DNA of 64,000 nucleotides from Bacteroidota bacterium (GCA_026224775.1 JAMFRP010000002.1:62001-126000); one strand, 5' to 3'; shown: positions 25,891 to 36,538, counted from the stretch's first letter. The notes: generated by a model not told the origin, from the letters alone. A program made the numbers and translations.

Positions 25891-28590
25891 TTAATTTACC
25901 TTCGACTTATAATCAAGTTTCGCAACATCTGGCAATTCATCAACGACTTCTTTCCTGATTACTTTTCCCTGCTGCATCTCCAAAAGCATTGAACTGCCTG
26001 GTATTTCTGGCTTATAGTTTTTGCCAGCCATATTTACAGGTAACATACCATAATTAAACAGCGACCCTACCTGGCTATTTGTAACTTGTAGTGCCGCAGG
26101 TTGATTGCCGTCAAGTTGCGCCTGTATTTCCCATTGACCAATTTTAAGATGAATTATCGAATTGGTATCGGTTAGTGTTTGCAAAACTTCAGGTTTACCG
26201 TCTTTAACTTGAATCAATGTCAAAAATCGAAACTTTTGAGCTGGCGTAGAAGTGACCCCCGCGTGCCATTGAGGTTTAAAATCTTTGATCTGCCCCTCGT
26301 CGTCGGTGACTTTGGCCCAGTTTACTGCAGGCTCTGTAAATTGATCATGTACAACCATCTTCAAAGGTGAATTGGCAAACACGCTCGCATTTACTTTGCC
26401 GAGATCGGTTTCGACTTCTAAATTTTGCTGATTCGCATTGTTTGTTGGCTGGGCGACAATTTTATAGTAAGGCGCATGAAACTGGGTTGTCCACTTAACA
26501 GGCTTTGCGGCCTCGAGTTCATCATATAAAACAATGTACTCGCCATCTAATTGCAGCATGTGCCTGCGATATAGCTTTACGCCAGCATCGCCATAACCAT
26601 TTTCTTTGTCTGGGATAACGTTGATCTGTTTAAAGCGATCGAGCCAAAACTCACTTTTAATATCGCCGTAAGCATTTGATGCATCACCTAAGGCATATTG
26701 TATATGATCCCCACTGATAGCGCGTGGTATCCAACCGTAACCCTCCTCACCTAGTTTTTGGCCAAGACTATCAGCCAATATGGTACAATACGCCCGCGAT
26801 GTACGGTAATACAATAAGTTGTGCCTGTCGCTAAAATTACTGTAATAGCCGCTGCCGCCAAATATTGTTTTCCCCTTATAATTAACGGTGAACGCATTTT
26901 GTGAAGCATGGCCATGCCCCGAAGAACCAAAGGGGCTGCTAAAAAGGTAACTGCTCAGACTCTTAGAAGCGTTAGCTAAATCCTGATGCATGGCCACTAC
27001 GCCTACGTCAGGGAATATCCTACTTTTTGGAAGTGTTGCTGGTGATAAAACAGGAAGCCTTCTGCTGGGATCATAATTTAGTAAACGAAACAGCAGAAAC
27101 ACATCCGTACCTCTAAAAAAATCCGGATTATCCTTTTTGATCTGCGACACGTACCAATTTAAATAAGGATTATTGATCTTGTAAGTCAACGCATCGGCAA
27201 ACCAGGCCTGCCCTTTGTTCATATTGGGTATATTTTCCCACATATCGCCAATGGCTGTTGATGCTGAATTTGGCGGATAAGTGTAAAGCATATAGTATGG
27301 CAGATTCTGCATCCACGGCTCCTGGAAATAATCAACACCGCTAAAATCGCCGAACATTTGCGACAGGTATATAAACGATTGAAAATTTACCCTGAAATAA
27401 CCATTACCCTCGTGCCACCCGCCATCGGTAGTTCCCAGGATCGGGAAGCGCGCCGACCACACTTCGTACATGTAAGTCAACCATTCTTTCGCTTCAGGCA
27501 CTTCGTTTACAACAGCAACGGTACCGATAGCCAGGTTGCGCATTGTAATTTGCCATACGTGGTTATCGCATACATGCAATTCAAACCGGTTAGGTAAATG
27601 ATCGTACACTCTTTTGGCCCTTATCCGGATAACATTTCTTATCAGTTCCTTTTCATCGTTATTCAAAAAGGCATAACCTGCATCATAAAACCAGCCCAGA
27701 GCCTCTAAAACTGCCCCGCTGGTAAAATCATCACTGGTGGCCAAGCCATCAGGATCCATGCGGGCAATAATTAAGGCTCTTTTCTTGGCATCCTGGATGA
27801 AGCGTTCATCATTGGTTAGTTGGTAGGCGATACAAAGATTATGCACAGGTGTTCCTACAAAATCGCCAAAGCCGTGATACATCCGCTCGATGATCAGCTT
27901 CTTTTCCAAAGGAGTTTTATTGGTTGTATCAATTTCACGCATCGGCTTTTCGCTTGGCAGCGGCGTATTCATGATCCTCTCCGCAAAGGCAATAAATTTT
28001 TTAGCCTCGGGGTTCTGCAGGTTATTACGATAAAACTTTTCACCTATCTGGCTCATATTCCAAAGACGCGGATGCGGGCCTTCGTTTCTGGCTAAAACAA
28101 CATCTACCGGGGGTGGTATTTTTTCATCAGTATTGTTTTGCCCAACCACAAAATCATAAACATCCGACCAGGTCCATTTGCCATTATTTACCGAATACCC
28201 ATATTTCCAATACCAATGCCCTGGTTTAAGGGCCTGGTGCAATGGATACATTGCCCAGCGTTGGGCATCGCTGGTAATAACCGCGTTTTTAAAGGCTTTA
28301 TCATGCGACAGCATTACTTTGTAAGTCACACCGCTGATCACATTACTTGCCGAATCACTACTGCCGCTTTCCATAGGCAATATCATTTTTTTGCCATTTG
28401 TACCCGGCCAAAGTAAAGCGGGGTGATTATTTGGCACTGTAATGCCATTTGCTGGATAAGGCCACTCACGCACCCGGGCATGTAGTTTTTCGGCATTTAA
28501 TTTAATAAATGCTGATTTTATGGGTATTTGCTGGCCATAAGCTGCCAAACATGTTAAACTTATACTTAGAAATAATAACTTGGTTTTCAT
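25891..28590 (-). CDS. DUF4962 / heparinase II-III family polysaccharide lyase
   Basis: 899 aa from ATG 28590 (MKTKLLFLSISLTCLAAYGQ signal peptide); a TTG three codons upstream is less likely. A Fn3/DUF4962-like N-terminal part (about 25-190) is followed by an alpha/alpha toroid (190-520, with HVCDNHVWQITMRNLAIG) and a beta-sheet heparinase II/III domain with SGHGHASQNAFTVNYKGK, the likely catalytic His/Asn loop. This arrangement is that of PL15- or PL21-like lyases acting on heparan-type oligosaccharides. The subfamily cannot be fixed by eye. It lies between the sulfatase and heparinase I genes. Confidence 0.83.
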   Translation of the reverse strand: MKTKLLFLSISLTCLAAYGQQIPIKSAFIKLNAEKLHARVREWPYPANGITVPNNHPALLWPGTNGKKMILPMESGSSDSASNVISGVTYKVMLSHDKAFKNAVITSDAQRWAMYPLHQALKPGHWYWKYGYSVNNGKWTWSDVYDFVVGQNNTDEKIPPPVDVVLARNEGPHPRLWNMSQIGEKFYRNNLQNPEAKKFIAFAERIMNTPLPSEKPMREIDTTNKTPLEKKLIIERMYHGFGDFVGTPVHNLCIAYQLTNDERFIQDAKKRALIIARMDPDGLATSDDFTSGAVLEALGWFYDAGYAFLNNDEKELIRNVIRIRAKRVYDHLPNRFELHVCDNHVWQITMRNLAIGTVAVVNEVPEAKEWLTYMYEVWSARFPILGTTDGGWHEGNGYFRVNFQSFIYLSQMFGDFSGVDYFQEPWMQNLPYYMLYTYPPNSASTAIGDMWENIPNMNKGQAWFADALTYKINNPYLNWYVSQIKKDNPDFFRGTDVFLLFRLLNYDPSRRLPVLSPATLPKSRIFPDVGVVAMHQDLANASKSLSSYLFSSPFGSSGHGHASQNAFTVNYKGKTIFGGSGYYSNFSDRHNLLYYRTSRAYCTILADSLGQKLGEEGYGWIPRAISGDHIQYALGDASNAYGDIKSEFWLDRFKQINVIPDKENGYGDAGVKLYRRHMLQLDGEYIVLYDELEAAKPVKWTTQFHAPYYKIVAQPTNNANQQNLEVETDLGKVNASVFANSPLKMVVHDQFTEPAVNWAKVTDDEGQIKDFKPQWHAGVTSTPAQKFRFLTLIQVKDGKPEVLQTLTDTNSIIHLKIGQWEIQAQLDGNQPAALQVTNSQVGSLFNYGMLPVNMAGKNYKPEIPGSSMLLEMQQGKVIRKEVVDELPDVAKLDYKSKVN

Positions 28591-28636
28591 AATTATCAAG
28601 GCTTGTTAAACTTAAAGCCACATCTGGCGCTAGTAG

Positions 28637-30001
28637 TTATTTAATAAAATTATCCTTGTTTTTGATACACCATTGTTTTAAATAGGCTCTCATATCTTCA
28701 AGGTTCTTTTTATAGGCAGGCTTTATCGCCAGGTTATCCATTTCTCCGGGATCTTTTTTCAAATCGAAAAGTTGTTCCCTATTACTACCCTTGTTATACA
28801 CGATGTATTTGAGATCCGGTGTGATTACCGCCCTGCCGCTTATACCCAGTAAAACCTCATTGTCGGCAAAGTCGGTTTCTATTACCAATGTATCACGAAG
28901 TTTGACGCTTGGATTAGCGATTCTCTTACCAATATCGTCTCCTTTTAGGTTGGAAGGTTTAGGTATGCCTGCAAACCCGCAGATGGTTGGAATAATATCG
29001 ATACCATTACATACCAACATATTATCTGTACGACCTTTCCATTGGCCTAATTTTGAAACAATAAAGGGTACGTTAGCTGATTCTTCGTACAGCACTTGCT
29101 TTTGGTTCCATTTATGTGCGCCATAACCGTCGCCATGATCTGCAGTAAAAATGATAATCGTATTGTTTTCCACTCCATACTTTTTCAGTGAGGCCAAAAC
29201 CATCCCAATATAATTATCTGCCTTTTCTATTAGGCGGTTATAAGCCCAACGGTATTGCCGCCATTGTCCAGCATTCCAATTTATTGAAGGATAGGTACCG
29301 GAGCTTACTTCTTTCTGTTGTTCGCGGATAACGGAAGGTTCATCTGCCGGGATATTCCAGTTAGAGGGTAACAAGGGGCATTTAGAAGGATCAGGTGGTA
29401 TATCTAACAAATCCATTTTCAGCGCATCTCCTCTTGCCCATTCACATATATCATGCGGGTTTAAAAACGAAGCAACAAGTAGAAAAGGATGATCCTTATT
29501 TTCCTTAATAAACCTGGCGCAGAATGAGGGTGTAGCAGCATCATTATAATCCAAAAAGTCGCTGTTTTGAACCGTCTGAAAACCGTGCTGACTAATCTTG
29601 CTAACTGGAACTGGTAAATGCCATTTACCTATATATCCGGTTTTATAACCTGCGTTTTGAAATATCTTACCCATCATTATCAAGCTGTCTGGCCATTGGC
29701 CATCCTTTTCCTCGGCATTGGCTTTGAATCCGGTTTGATAAGGCATTTTCCCGCTGAATATCGAAGTACGCGAAGGCGTACACAGGGGTTGGGCACAGTA
29801 AGCCCGGGTGAAACGCACGCCATTTGCAGCCAACTTATCCATTGATGGGGTATACAGGTCTTTATTACCTGCATTACTCATGGCGTTTGCCGTTTGCTGA
29901 TCGGTTATAATGATCAGGATATTTGGGCGTTGTGTAGTTTGTGCAAATGCAATTTTTGTAAACATTGCAATAGCAACTACGAGAATTAGTTTTTTTATCA
30001 T
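28637..30001 (-). CDS. Periplasmic sulfatase (S1, formylglycine type)
   Basis: 454 aa with a signal peptide (cut near residue 20, ...KIAFAQ). The metal-binding NILIIITDQQ, the maturation motif CTPSR with the residue converted to formylglycine at Cys74, GYKTGYIGKWHLP and FTADHGDGYGAHKWNQKQ are intact. In this locus the substrate should be a heparin sulfate ester (2-O or 6-O of an oligosaccharide); the position cannot be read from sequence. No sulfatase-maturating enzyme is in the window, so it must be supplied elsewhere in the genome. Confidence 0.88.
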   Translation of the reverse strand: MIKKLILVVAIAMFTKIAFAQTTQRPNILIIITDQQTANAMSNAGNKDLYTPSMDKLAANGVRFTRAYCAQPLCTPSRTSIFSGKMPYQTGFKANAEEKDGQWPDSLIMMGKIFQNAGYKTGYIGKWHLPVPVSKISQHGFQTVQNSDFLDYNDAATPSFCARFIKENKDHPFLLVASFLNPHDICEWARGDALKMDLLDIPPDPSKCPLLPSNWNIPADEPSVIREQQKEVSSGTYPSINWNAGQWRQYRWAYNRLIEKADNYIGMVLASLKKYGVENNTIIIFTADHGDGYGAHKWNQKQVLYEESANVPFIVSKLGQWKGRTDNMLVCNGIDIIPTICGFAGIPKPSNLKGDDIGKRIANPSVKLRDTLVIETDFADNEVLLGISGRAVITPDLKYIVYNKGSNREQLFDLKKDPGEMDNLAIKPAYKKNLEDMRAYLKQWCIKNKDNFIK

Positions 30002-30014
30002 TTAAACTTAAAAA

Positions 30015-31655
30015 TTAGTAGCCGTTATTTTGCCCAATGTTTGGATTTATATCCCTTTCATTAGCTGGAATAGGATACAATTCACTCTTTCCTTCAACAT
30101 AATTGGTTGATGCCGTGTAATTAAAGTTACTTCTTATGGCAAGTGTAGCCTGCTTGGTAGCTAATAACGTTGGGCCCAATATATTCCATCTAATTAAATC
30201 AGATCGCCGCTCTCCTTCAAAACATAATTCCCATGCTCTCTCATTTTGTACTGCAGTAAAAAAACTGGTGTAATTCAATCCTGCTAAATCTACAGCTGGG
30301 TCTGCCGTGCCTACTGGTTGACCATAAGCCCGTCGTCTAACCATATTAATGGCATCATACGCTAGTTGATCCGGCCCTCCATTTAATTCGTTTTCTACCT
30401 CTGCGCGAAGTAGCAACAAATCTGAGTAACGCATTATTACGGTGTTAATGTTTGTAGAAGCACGCTCCAATATATCATTAACCTGATATTGTCTGGCCCA
30501 TTTTGCAGCGGTCCATGTTTCATCACTTCTGGTATTTATAGCCAATGGTACTTGCGCGCCGGTTGCATTTATGGTATAAGTGGCTATTGAGAAATCTCTT
30601 CTCAGATCTCCGGTCGCAAAAGTTTGCCAAAAAGGCCTGAGGGCTAATTCCCTACCATTGGTTACAGCGTAAATACCTGCCGCGGTAAGTGGTGTACCAT
30701 AAATTACACCCAACCAATTGCCGCCGCTTGCACTGCCCGCAGCGTTATAAAACGCAACCTCGAACATGCTTTCTGTAGGCTCTAAAACGCCTTGGCATTG
30801 ATTTTTAAAAACCTGGGCATAACTGGGATTAAGCTTATAGAGGTTTTGAGCCATTATATCATTGATCTCTGTTTGGGCCAATTTGTAATAATCCAGATAA
30901 TTGGCAGGCCGTAACATTTGTCCGGTTTGGCTTTCAGAATAACCACCCGCGCTTAATGCAACACGAGCCAAAATTGCTTCTGCACCCCATTTACATATCC
31001 GTTCATCTGTTGGCAATGAAGTAGGCAGAACGGCTGCCGCATCTTGCATATCTTTAATTATTTGAGTATAAATTGTGTAGCGATTTGTCCTTGGAAGTTT
31101 AAAATCCTCACCAGTTTGTGACGGGGTTAATTTAAAAGGGACATCACCCCATAGGCGTACCAATTCTGAATAGTAAAAGCCCCTAAGAAATTTCGCTTCG
31201 CCCAACATTCTATTGAGGTCAGTTTTTTGGGCTGCTGTTCCGGATGTATAAAGTGCCATTGCCGGTATTTGTTGAATCACCAGATTTGCCCGGTCTATGC
31301 CAGCATAAAGCGCACTCCACATGGTATAAAATCCGGGTGTTTGAGCAGTACCCTGGTAATGGCAGATTACCCGATAATCTGTAACTAAATCAATACCAGA
31401 TGTTTGGCTAATATCGGTATCATTATCGGTGATAAAAGACAGATAAGCCCCATAAGCATTCTGGCTGGACATTGCGTCGTATACACCCAACGTAGCTGCA
31501 TAGGCTTCACTTTCATCTGAAAAATAATTGGCAGTAGTAAAAAGAGAATACGGTTTAGGCAGCAAAGATTTTTTACACGAAACTAGTGGCATTATAATAA
31601 AAAATGCGCCTGTTAACCAAAAATATTTTTGAGTGGAATTGATAAAATTTTTCAT
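30015..31655 (-). CDS. susD: SusD/RagB-family outer-membrane glycan-binding lipoprotein
   Basis: 546 aa. A signal peptide with lipobox (FFIIMPLVSCKK) precedes the TPR-like SusD fold, with EAYAATLGVYDAM, AEAKFLRGFYYSELVRLWGDVPF-type segment (here GEAKFLRGFYYSEL) and the closing ERAWELCFEGERRSDLIRWN and YPIPANERDINPNIGQN, all standard. It lids the SusC channel and captures heparin-type oligosaccharide. It starts 13 bases after susC. Confidence 0.93.
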   Translation of the reverse strand: MKNFINSTQKYFWLTGAFFIIMPLVSCKKSLLPKPYSLFTTANYFSDESEAYAATLGVYDAMSSQNAYGAYLSFITDNDTDISQTSGIDLVTDYRVICHYQGTAQTPGFYTMWSALYAGIDRANLVIQQIPAMALYTSGTAAQKTDLNRMLGEAKFLRGFYYSELVRLWGDVPFKLTPSQTGEDFKLPRTNRYTIYTQIIKDMQDAAAVLPTSLPTDERICKWGAEAILARVALSAGGYSESQTGQMLRPANYLDYYKLAQTEINDIMAQNLYKLNPSYAQVFKNQCQGVLEPTESMFEVAFYNAAGSASGGNWLGVIYGTPLTAAGIYAVTNGRELALRPFWQTFATGDLRRDFSIATYTINATGAQVPLAINTRSDETWTAAKWARQYQVNDILERASTNINTVIMRYSDLLLLRAEVENELNGGPDQLAYDAINMVRRRAYGQPVGTADPAVDLAGLNYTSFFTAVQNERAWELCFEGERRSDLIRWNILGPTLLATKQATLAIRSNFNYTASTNYVEGKSELYPIPANERDINPNIGQNNGY

Positions 31656-31668
31656 CTTATTAGTTTAA

Positions 31669-34600
31669 TTAAAATGATACGTTAACACCTGCTACGAATG
31701 ATCTGGCCCTTGGATAAGCACTGAAATCTACTCCTGGGGTTAAGGGGTTGCTAAGAGTACTTACTTCAGGATCAAAACCCGAGTAACTGTCAAATACATA
31801 TAAGTTATATCCGGTAACATAAACACGTGCGCTTGCGATTTTTATCCTACTTAACCATTTTTGGGGTAAAGTGTAGCCGAGGCTTACATTATTAACACGT
31901 AAAAAAGATCCATTTTCAATTGCATTATTGTATGCGAGTACGCTAGATACGCCATTATAAGCAGGAATAGTTTTACCCTTATTTAAAGCAGCAAGTTCAA
32001 TCGGGCTGGTTATCAATTGGCCCTGATTATTTATAGTTGTCCAACGATTAGCGAAATAAGCGAATGTATTTTGGTAGCCTAAACTCAGGTTAGAGTTATT
32101 AAGCAGGTTGGCATTGTAGATGCTGTTGCCATAAGTAAAATTCAAGAAAATGCTTAAATCAAAACCTTTATAGCTAAATGTATTATTTATGCCACCGGTA
32201 AATTTGGGGTTTGCATTACCTATATCAGTACGATCATCGTCATTGATAATTCCATCGGGAACTCCATTTGGCCCGCTTATATCTTTGAATTTGATGGAAC
32301 CTGGTTGTACGGTTGTACCGCTTTGTACCACGCCCGGTTTAAGGGTGTAAACATTTGTTGTTGGATTATAATTAAAATCGCTAACCTGGTAAAGGCCATT
32401 CGATACATAGCCATACATAATTCCAACAGGCTTGCCAACTTGCAAAATATAGTCATTTGAAGTAGTATAACTGGGAATCAATAATGATGTTTGGCCAGGG
32501 CCTAAGCTCAATACTTTTGTGCTGTTAAACGCGATATTGAAGTTTGTGCGCCAATTAAAATTGGTGGTTCGAACGTTTATAGTGTTCAATGTAAATTCCA
32601 ACCCCTTGCTTGATGTTGTACCGATGTTTTGTAACTGAGTTGTAAAGCCTGAACTTGCCGGAATAGGGCTATTGTAAAGCAAATCTTTCGATCTGTTATC
32701 GTAATACTCGGTTGTTAAAGTTATTCTCTGTTTAAGAAGGCCTAAGTCCAAACCTATGTTACGTGATTGAACGGTTTCCCACTTTAACGTTGGGTTAGCT
32801 AGGGTATTTTGATATGTAGTTGTTACTGGTTGGTTGTTTAGCGGATAACTACCTGTTGTAAGAACCCCAAGTGCCGCATAATTTGGTATGCGGTTATTTC
32901 CTGCCTCGCCATAGCTGACGCGTAATTTAAGATCGGAGATCAGCGGTACATTTTCCATGAATTTTTCCTGAATAATTCTCCATGCAACTGCAGCAGACGG
33001 AAAATAACCCCACAGATTATCACTGCCAAACTTTGAAGAACCATCTGCTCTTAAACTTGTGGTAAGCAAATATTTATCTTTATAAGAGTAGTTAGCTCGA
33101 CCAAAGAAGGAAATCACCTTATCATCCTCGGCAGACGAAGTAGGGAAGCCGGCAACTGTTCCTTGCTGTAAGCTATTATAACCCAAATTATCAGCCGGGA
33201 AACCAGATGCTGAAGCAGTTACCGCATCATCATAATCATAAATATATTCCTGCCCTACCGTTATATCAAGTTTATGATCTTGTTTAAATACATTATTGTA
33301 AGAAAGTGTATTGCTATAGTCGACATGTCTTACAGTATTATCACCAATACTACCATATGCCCCATCGCTACGAATGGCTAATATAGAAGCAGCAGTGTTA
33401 AATTCTTTATCAACGTTGCCGCCTGTGGTATAACTAATCAATCCCCTATAACTTAAATGGCTATTTATGGTGTATTGAAGAGTGCCGCTTGCATTTAAAG
33501 ATTGTATGATATTTTGACGAGGTTCGTTAGCTATAGTAACGAGCGGACTTTGAAACGCCGGCGAACCCGGATTAGGGTCTAAAGGGTCAGTAACCTCCGT
33601 CAGCAGGGTGGCATCACTAACGTTAGCTCCTGCAACGGGGCGCATTTGCAATAACGTTTGCAACATGCTTAGTCTTGCATTACCACCTGTTTGTGTACTT
33701 AATCCTGTTATTTGTTGATTGGAATAGTTTACAATAGCATTTAACGTTAGCTTGTCGTTAATTTTATGGTTCATCATTATCTTACCAATATTTACGGTTG
33801 AGCCACTGCCTACCATAACTCCCTGATCATAATTACGAGAATAAAAAATATTGAACGTGGATCCATTGTCACCTCCGCTAATACTAACTTTGTTGTATTG
33901 GCTCATTGCTGTTTGGCCGAAAACTTCTTGTTGCCAATTAATTCCAGGCCTGTTTCCATAACGTTGCTGCAACGAATCAAAAGAACCATAAACACTTGTA
34001 AAAGCAGACAATAAGGCGGGGGTAGTTAATGCTTTTTCATACTGTAAAACAGTATATTGATATGGGTTTAACAACGGAATATCACGGGTTACTTTTTTTG
34101 CACCTACATACCCATCATAGTTAATTCTAATTTGCCCCGGTTTTATTTGTTTGGTGGTTACCAGGATAACTCCGTTTGCACCCCGTGCACCGTAAATAGC
34201 TGTGGCAGATGCATCTTTCAATACATCAACAGATTCAATATCCATTGGGTCTAAAAAACTTAACCCATCAGTTTGAGGTACGCCATCTACAACATATAAT
34301 GGTTGGTTACTTTGGGTGATTGACGTACCGCCCCTGATTACAATGGAAGGTGTTGAACCAGGTGTACCATCGGAGGTGGTTACCTGCACCCCCGCCAGGC
34401 GTCCTTCCAGTGCCTCTGCAACATTTTGAACCGGTACTTTCGCAATTTCGCTACCACTTACAGACGATATTGCACCTGTTAAATCTTTGCGCTTTACCTT
34501 TTGGCCGTAACCAGTTATTACCACCTCGTCAAGGTTATTTTTTGCATCTAATAATTTTGCATCAATGGTAGTTCTTCCATTTAGCTTTTCTTCTACGGTC

Positions 34601-34830
34601 TGAGTACCAATAAAAGAAAAAGATATGGTGGCATTAGGCTGTACCTTAATTTGATAGGAACCATCGTTTGCCGAAACTGTTCCGTTCGTAGTTCCTTTTT
34701 CACGGATTGTTGCCCCGGGAATAGGCTTGTCATCACCACCCCTCACTATACCTTTTATAGTAATAACGTTCTGTGCATACAACACGTTAACTACCGTTAA
34801 CAAAAATAATATAAGTATGATTTTTTTCAT
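31669..34830 (-). CDS. susC: SusC/RagA-family TonB-dependent transporter
   Basis: 1053 aa. Signal peptide, carboxypeptidase-like regulatory domain (about 24-105, IKGIVRGGDDKPIPGATI), plug with the SusC hallmark DVLKDASATAIYGARGANGVILVTTK, then a large beta-barrel ending in ...RARSFVAGVNVSF with a terminal Phe for barrel assembly. It imports oligosaccharide across the outer membrane. It lies 52 bases downstream of a ferritin-like gene pair and is followed by susD. Confidence 0.94.
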   Translation of the reverse strand: MKKIILILFLLTVVNVLYAQNVITIKGIVRGGDDKPIPGATIREKGTTNGTVSANDGSYQIKVQPNATISFSFIGTQTVEEKLNGRTTIDAKLLDAKNNLDEVVITGYGQKVKRKDLTGAISSVSGSEIAKVPVQNVAEALEGRLAGVQVTTSDGTPGSTPSIVIRGGTSITQSNQPLYVVDGVPQTDGLSFLDPMDIESVDVLKDASATAIYGARGANGVILVTTKQIKPGQIRINYDGYVGAKKVTRDIPLLNPYQYTVLQYEKALTTPALLSAFTSVYGSFDSLQQRYGNRPGINWQQEVFGQTAMSQYNKVSISGGDNGSTFNIFYSRNYDQGVMVGSGSTVNIGKIMMNHKINDKLTLNAIVNYSNQQITGLSTQTGGNARLSMLQTLLQMRPVAGANVSDATLLTEVTDPLDPNPGSPAFQSPLVTIANEPRQNIIQSLNASGTLQYTINSHLSYRGLISYTTGGNVDKEFNTAASILAIRSDGAYGSIGDNTVRHVDYSNTLSYNNVFKQDHKLDITVGQEYIYDYDDAVTASASGFPADNLGYNSLQQGTVAGFPTSSAEDDKVISFFGRANYSYKDKYLLTTSLRADGSSKFGSDNLWGYFPSAAVAWRIIQEKFMENVPLISDLKLRVSYGEAGNNRIPNYAALGVLTTGSYPLNNQPVTTTYQNTLANPTLKWETVQSRNIGLDLGLLKQRITLTTEYYDNRSKDLLYNSPIPASSGFTTQLQNIGTTSSKGLEFTLNTINVRTTNFNWRTNFNIAFNSTKVLSLGPGQTSLLIPSYTTSNDYILQVGKPVGIMYGYVSNGLYQVSDFNYNPTTNVYTLKPGVVQSGTTVQPGSIKFKDISGPNGVPDGIINDDDRTDIGNANPKFTGGINNTFSYKGFDLSIFLNFTYGNSIYNANLLNNSNLSLGYQNTFAYFANRWTTINNQGQLITSPIELAALNKGKTIPAYNGVSSVLAYNNAIENGSFLRVNNVSLGYTLPQKWLSRIKIASARVYVTGYNLYVFDSYSGFDPEVSTLSNPLTPGVDFSAYPRARSFVAGVNVSF

Positions 34831-34882
34831 TTTACTTCCATTTTAGGTTTTTCTAAAGCTTATATTGTTTATAGTTTCAGGG

Positions 34883-35806
34883 TTAGGTTAACTGATATGG
34901 TTGTTTAATATATAGTGCATTGGCTATTGTTTTAACAGTAGCTGTTTCCAGATACTCATCAAAGGACTGGGCTGCTGCGTTTGCTGTAACATCGATAAAG
35001 CCGTTAATACCTGTCAACAAAATCCCTGCTTGTGTTACTTTATTCTCAGCATTGAGCAAGGTTGCATTATCTTGATAATAAACAGTGCTAAGGGCTCCAA
35101 TTGCCGAGTCGTTATAATTGGTGGGATCCACTACACCAGCGTCTGTTGCGCGGTCGCTAAGCCAGGGGCGAAGATTTATTAAATTGGTTATCTGTAAATC
35201 GTATATCATTTTACGCAATTGGGCCGAATGACGCGCCTCTACTGAATGGATTTGAGCGGCGGCAGCTAATACAGATTGGTTGGAAACTAAGCTTGGCAAT
35301 TGTCCCTTATAAGCTCTAACACCAAAATCTTCGATAGACATGGCTGTACGTAAAAATGTATCATAATTTGTAGTAACGTTAGTACTAATCGTGGTATAGT
35401 TAAATGCGGCATAAGGCATCGGTGCTTGTGGCACACCTCCCAATTGAGTGATCGTTGCTATCAAAAGATTAATATGCGCCTGTTCATGGGCTCTTATAGT
35501 TGTAATGATCGGCACTGCCGCAGCCGGGATTAGTGTAGGGGTAGCTGTTAATGCATTATCGTAAAGATTAAATTCCAAATATTCTAATGCCAAAGCCAGG
35601 TTTAAGGCGCTTACCACAGTTGTATTAACGGTCGTTTGCCCATAGGCTTTCTGAAACATGCCAGTCAGTGCAACCGGTAGCGCGGCCATAGACAGTTTTT
35701 TTCCGATATTGAAAAAATTGCTCATCGCTTTTCGTCTGGGATCTAATCTTTCATAAATCTCTCCATCAATCTTTCCTATTTCGTCAATTATGTTTAAAAT
35801 ATCCAT
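34883..35806 (-). CDS. Ferritin-like domain protein
   Basis: 307 aa. A four-helix ferritin-like core is visible with paired carboxylate/histidine motifs: ALALEYLEFNLYD, IRAHEQAHINLLI (ExxH), TAMSIEDFGVRAYKG and HSVEARHSAQLRKMI (ExxH). The N-terminus has a hydrophilic lead then a Tat-like RRKAMSNFFNIGKKLSMAALPVAL segment. PF13668-type proteins are exported, and their role is unknown. It lies 12 bases after a second ferritin-like gene and 52 bases before susC, so it appears to head the heparin uptake operon. Confidence 0.8.
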   Translation of the reverse strand: MDILNIIDEIGKIDGEIYERLDPRRKAMSNFFNIGKKLSMAALPVALTGMFQKAYGQTTVNTTVVSALNLALALEYLEFNLYDNALTATPTLIPAAAVPIITTIRAHEQAHINLLIATITQLGGVPQAPMPYAAFNYTTISTNVTTNYDTFLRTAMSIEDFGVRAYKGQLPSLVSNQSVLAAAAQIHSVEARHSAQLRKMIYDLQITNLINLRPWLSDRATDAGVVDPTNYNDSAIGALSTVYYQDNATLLNAENKVTQAGILLTGINGFIDVTANAAAQSFDEYLETATVKTIANALYIKQPYQLT

Positions 35807-35818
35807 ATAAAATTAATG

Positions 35819-36538
35819 TTAGAGATTTATTACTTTGAGTGGAGTTTTAATGTATTTACTAACCTGTGCCAATACCTTATCTGGCGTTAATGCAACATCC
35901 AAACCATTCGCGTCAACGGCACCCAATGTAGATAGGGCATTCAAGTCTGCAAAATCGTTAGTTATTACCTGCCCCCGCACCCATGCTGCATGGCGTGCTT
36001 CTACCGAAGCTATCTGGCTTAAAATAATTAGTGTAAAACTTTGTTGGGCTCTGGCTAAAACTCCGTTATAGGCAGCTACGCCAAGATCTTCAAAGGTTTT
36101 AGCAGCAGTAAGCACTGCTGTAGCATTAGTAAAATCTATGGACGAAAAATCAAAATCAAGATTACCAATTCCGGCTTCTACTAAAAAATCTTTAAGAAAC
36201 TCCCGATGAGCAATTTCGTGCAAACTAATATCGTTAAAAAAACTTGTTTGGGTAGCTGTAAAAGCGGAGGGATAGGCTGCACTAACTTTAATATAAAACG
36301 CTGCTTCGAGTTGCTCCAAAATATATATATAGTTGAATATCCCCGTGTCATCTTTAAAATCTATCGTACTCCCATCGTTAATCTGGGGTTTACCGCTCGG
36401 TCTTTCGCTTTTTCTACAACCAAGCACTCCCGTTGTCAATACAACAGCCCCTGTGAATTTCAAAAAATGCCTTCGCTGTAATTTACCTGCGGAGAAGCTA
36501 GTTTTGCTTTCCGCTGTTTCATAATTACTTATTTCCAT
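35819..36538 (-). CDS. Ferritin-like domain protein, Tat-exported lipoprotein
   Basis: 239 aa. A twin-arginine motif (R22-R23-HFLK) and hydrophobic stretch end in a lipobox (GVLGC), predicting Tat export and lipid anchoring of a folded, perhaps metal-loaded, protein. The ferritin-like core has YILEQLEAAFY, ISLHEIAHREFLKDF, AKTFEDLGVAAYNG and IASVEARHAAWVRG, so a di-metal site is likely retained. First gene of the run ferritin-ferritin-susC-susD-sulfatase-lyase-heparinase I. Why it accompanies glycan genes is unknown. Confidence 0.82.
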   Translation of the reverse strand: MEISNYETAESKTSFSAGKLQRRHFLKFTGAVVLTTGVLGCRKSERPSGKPQINDGSTIDFKDDTGIFNYIYILEQLEAAFYIKVSAAYPSAFTATQTSFFNDISLHEIAHREFLKDFLVEAGIGNLDFDFSSIDFTNATAVLTAAKTFEDLGVAAYNGVLARAQQSFTLIILSQIASVEARHAAWVRGQVITNDFADLNALSTLGAVDANGLDVALTPDKVLAQVSKYIKTPLKVINL

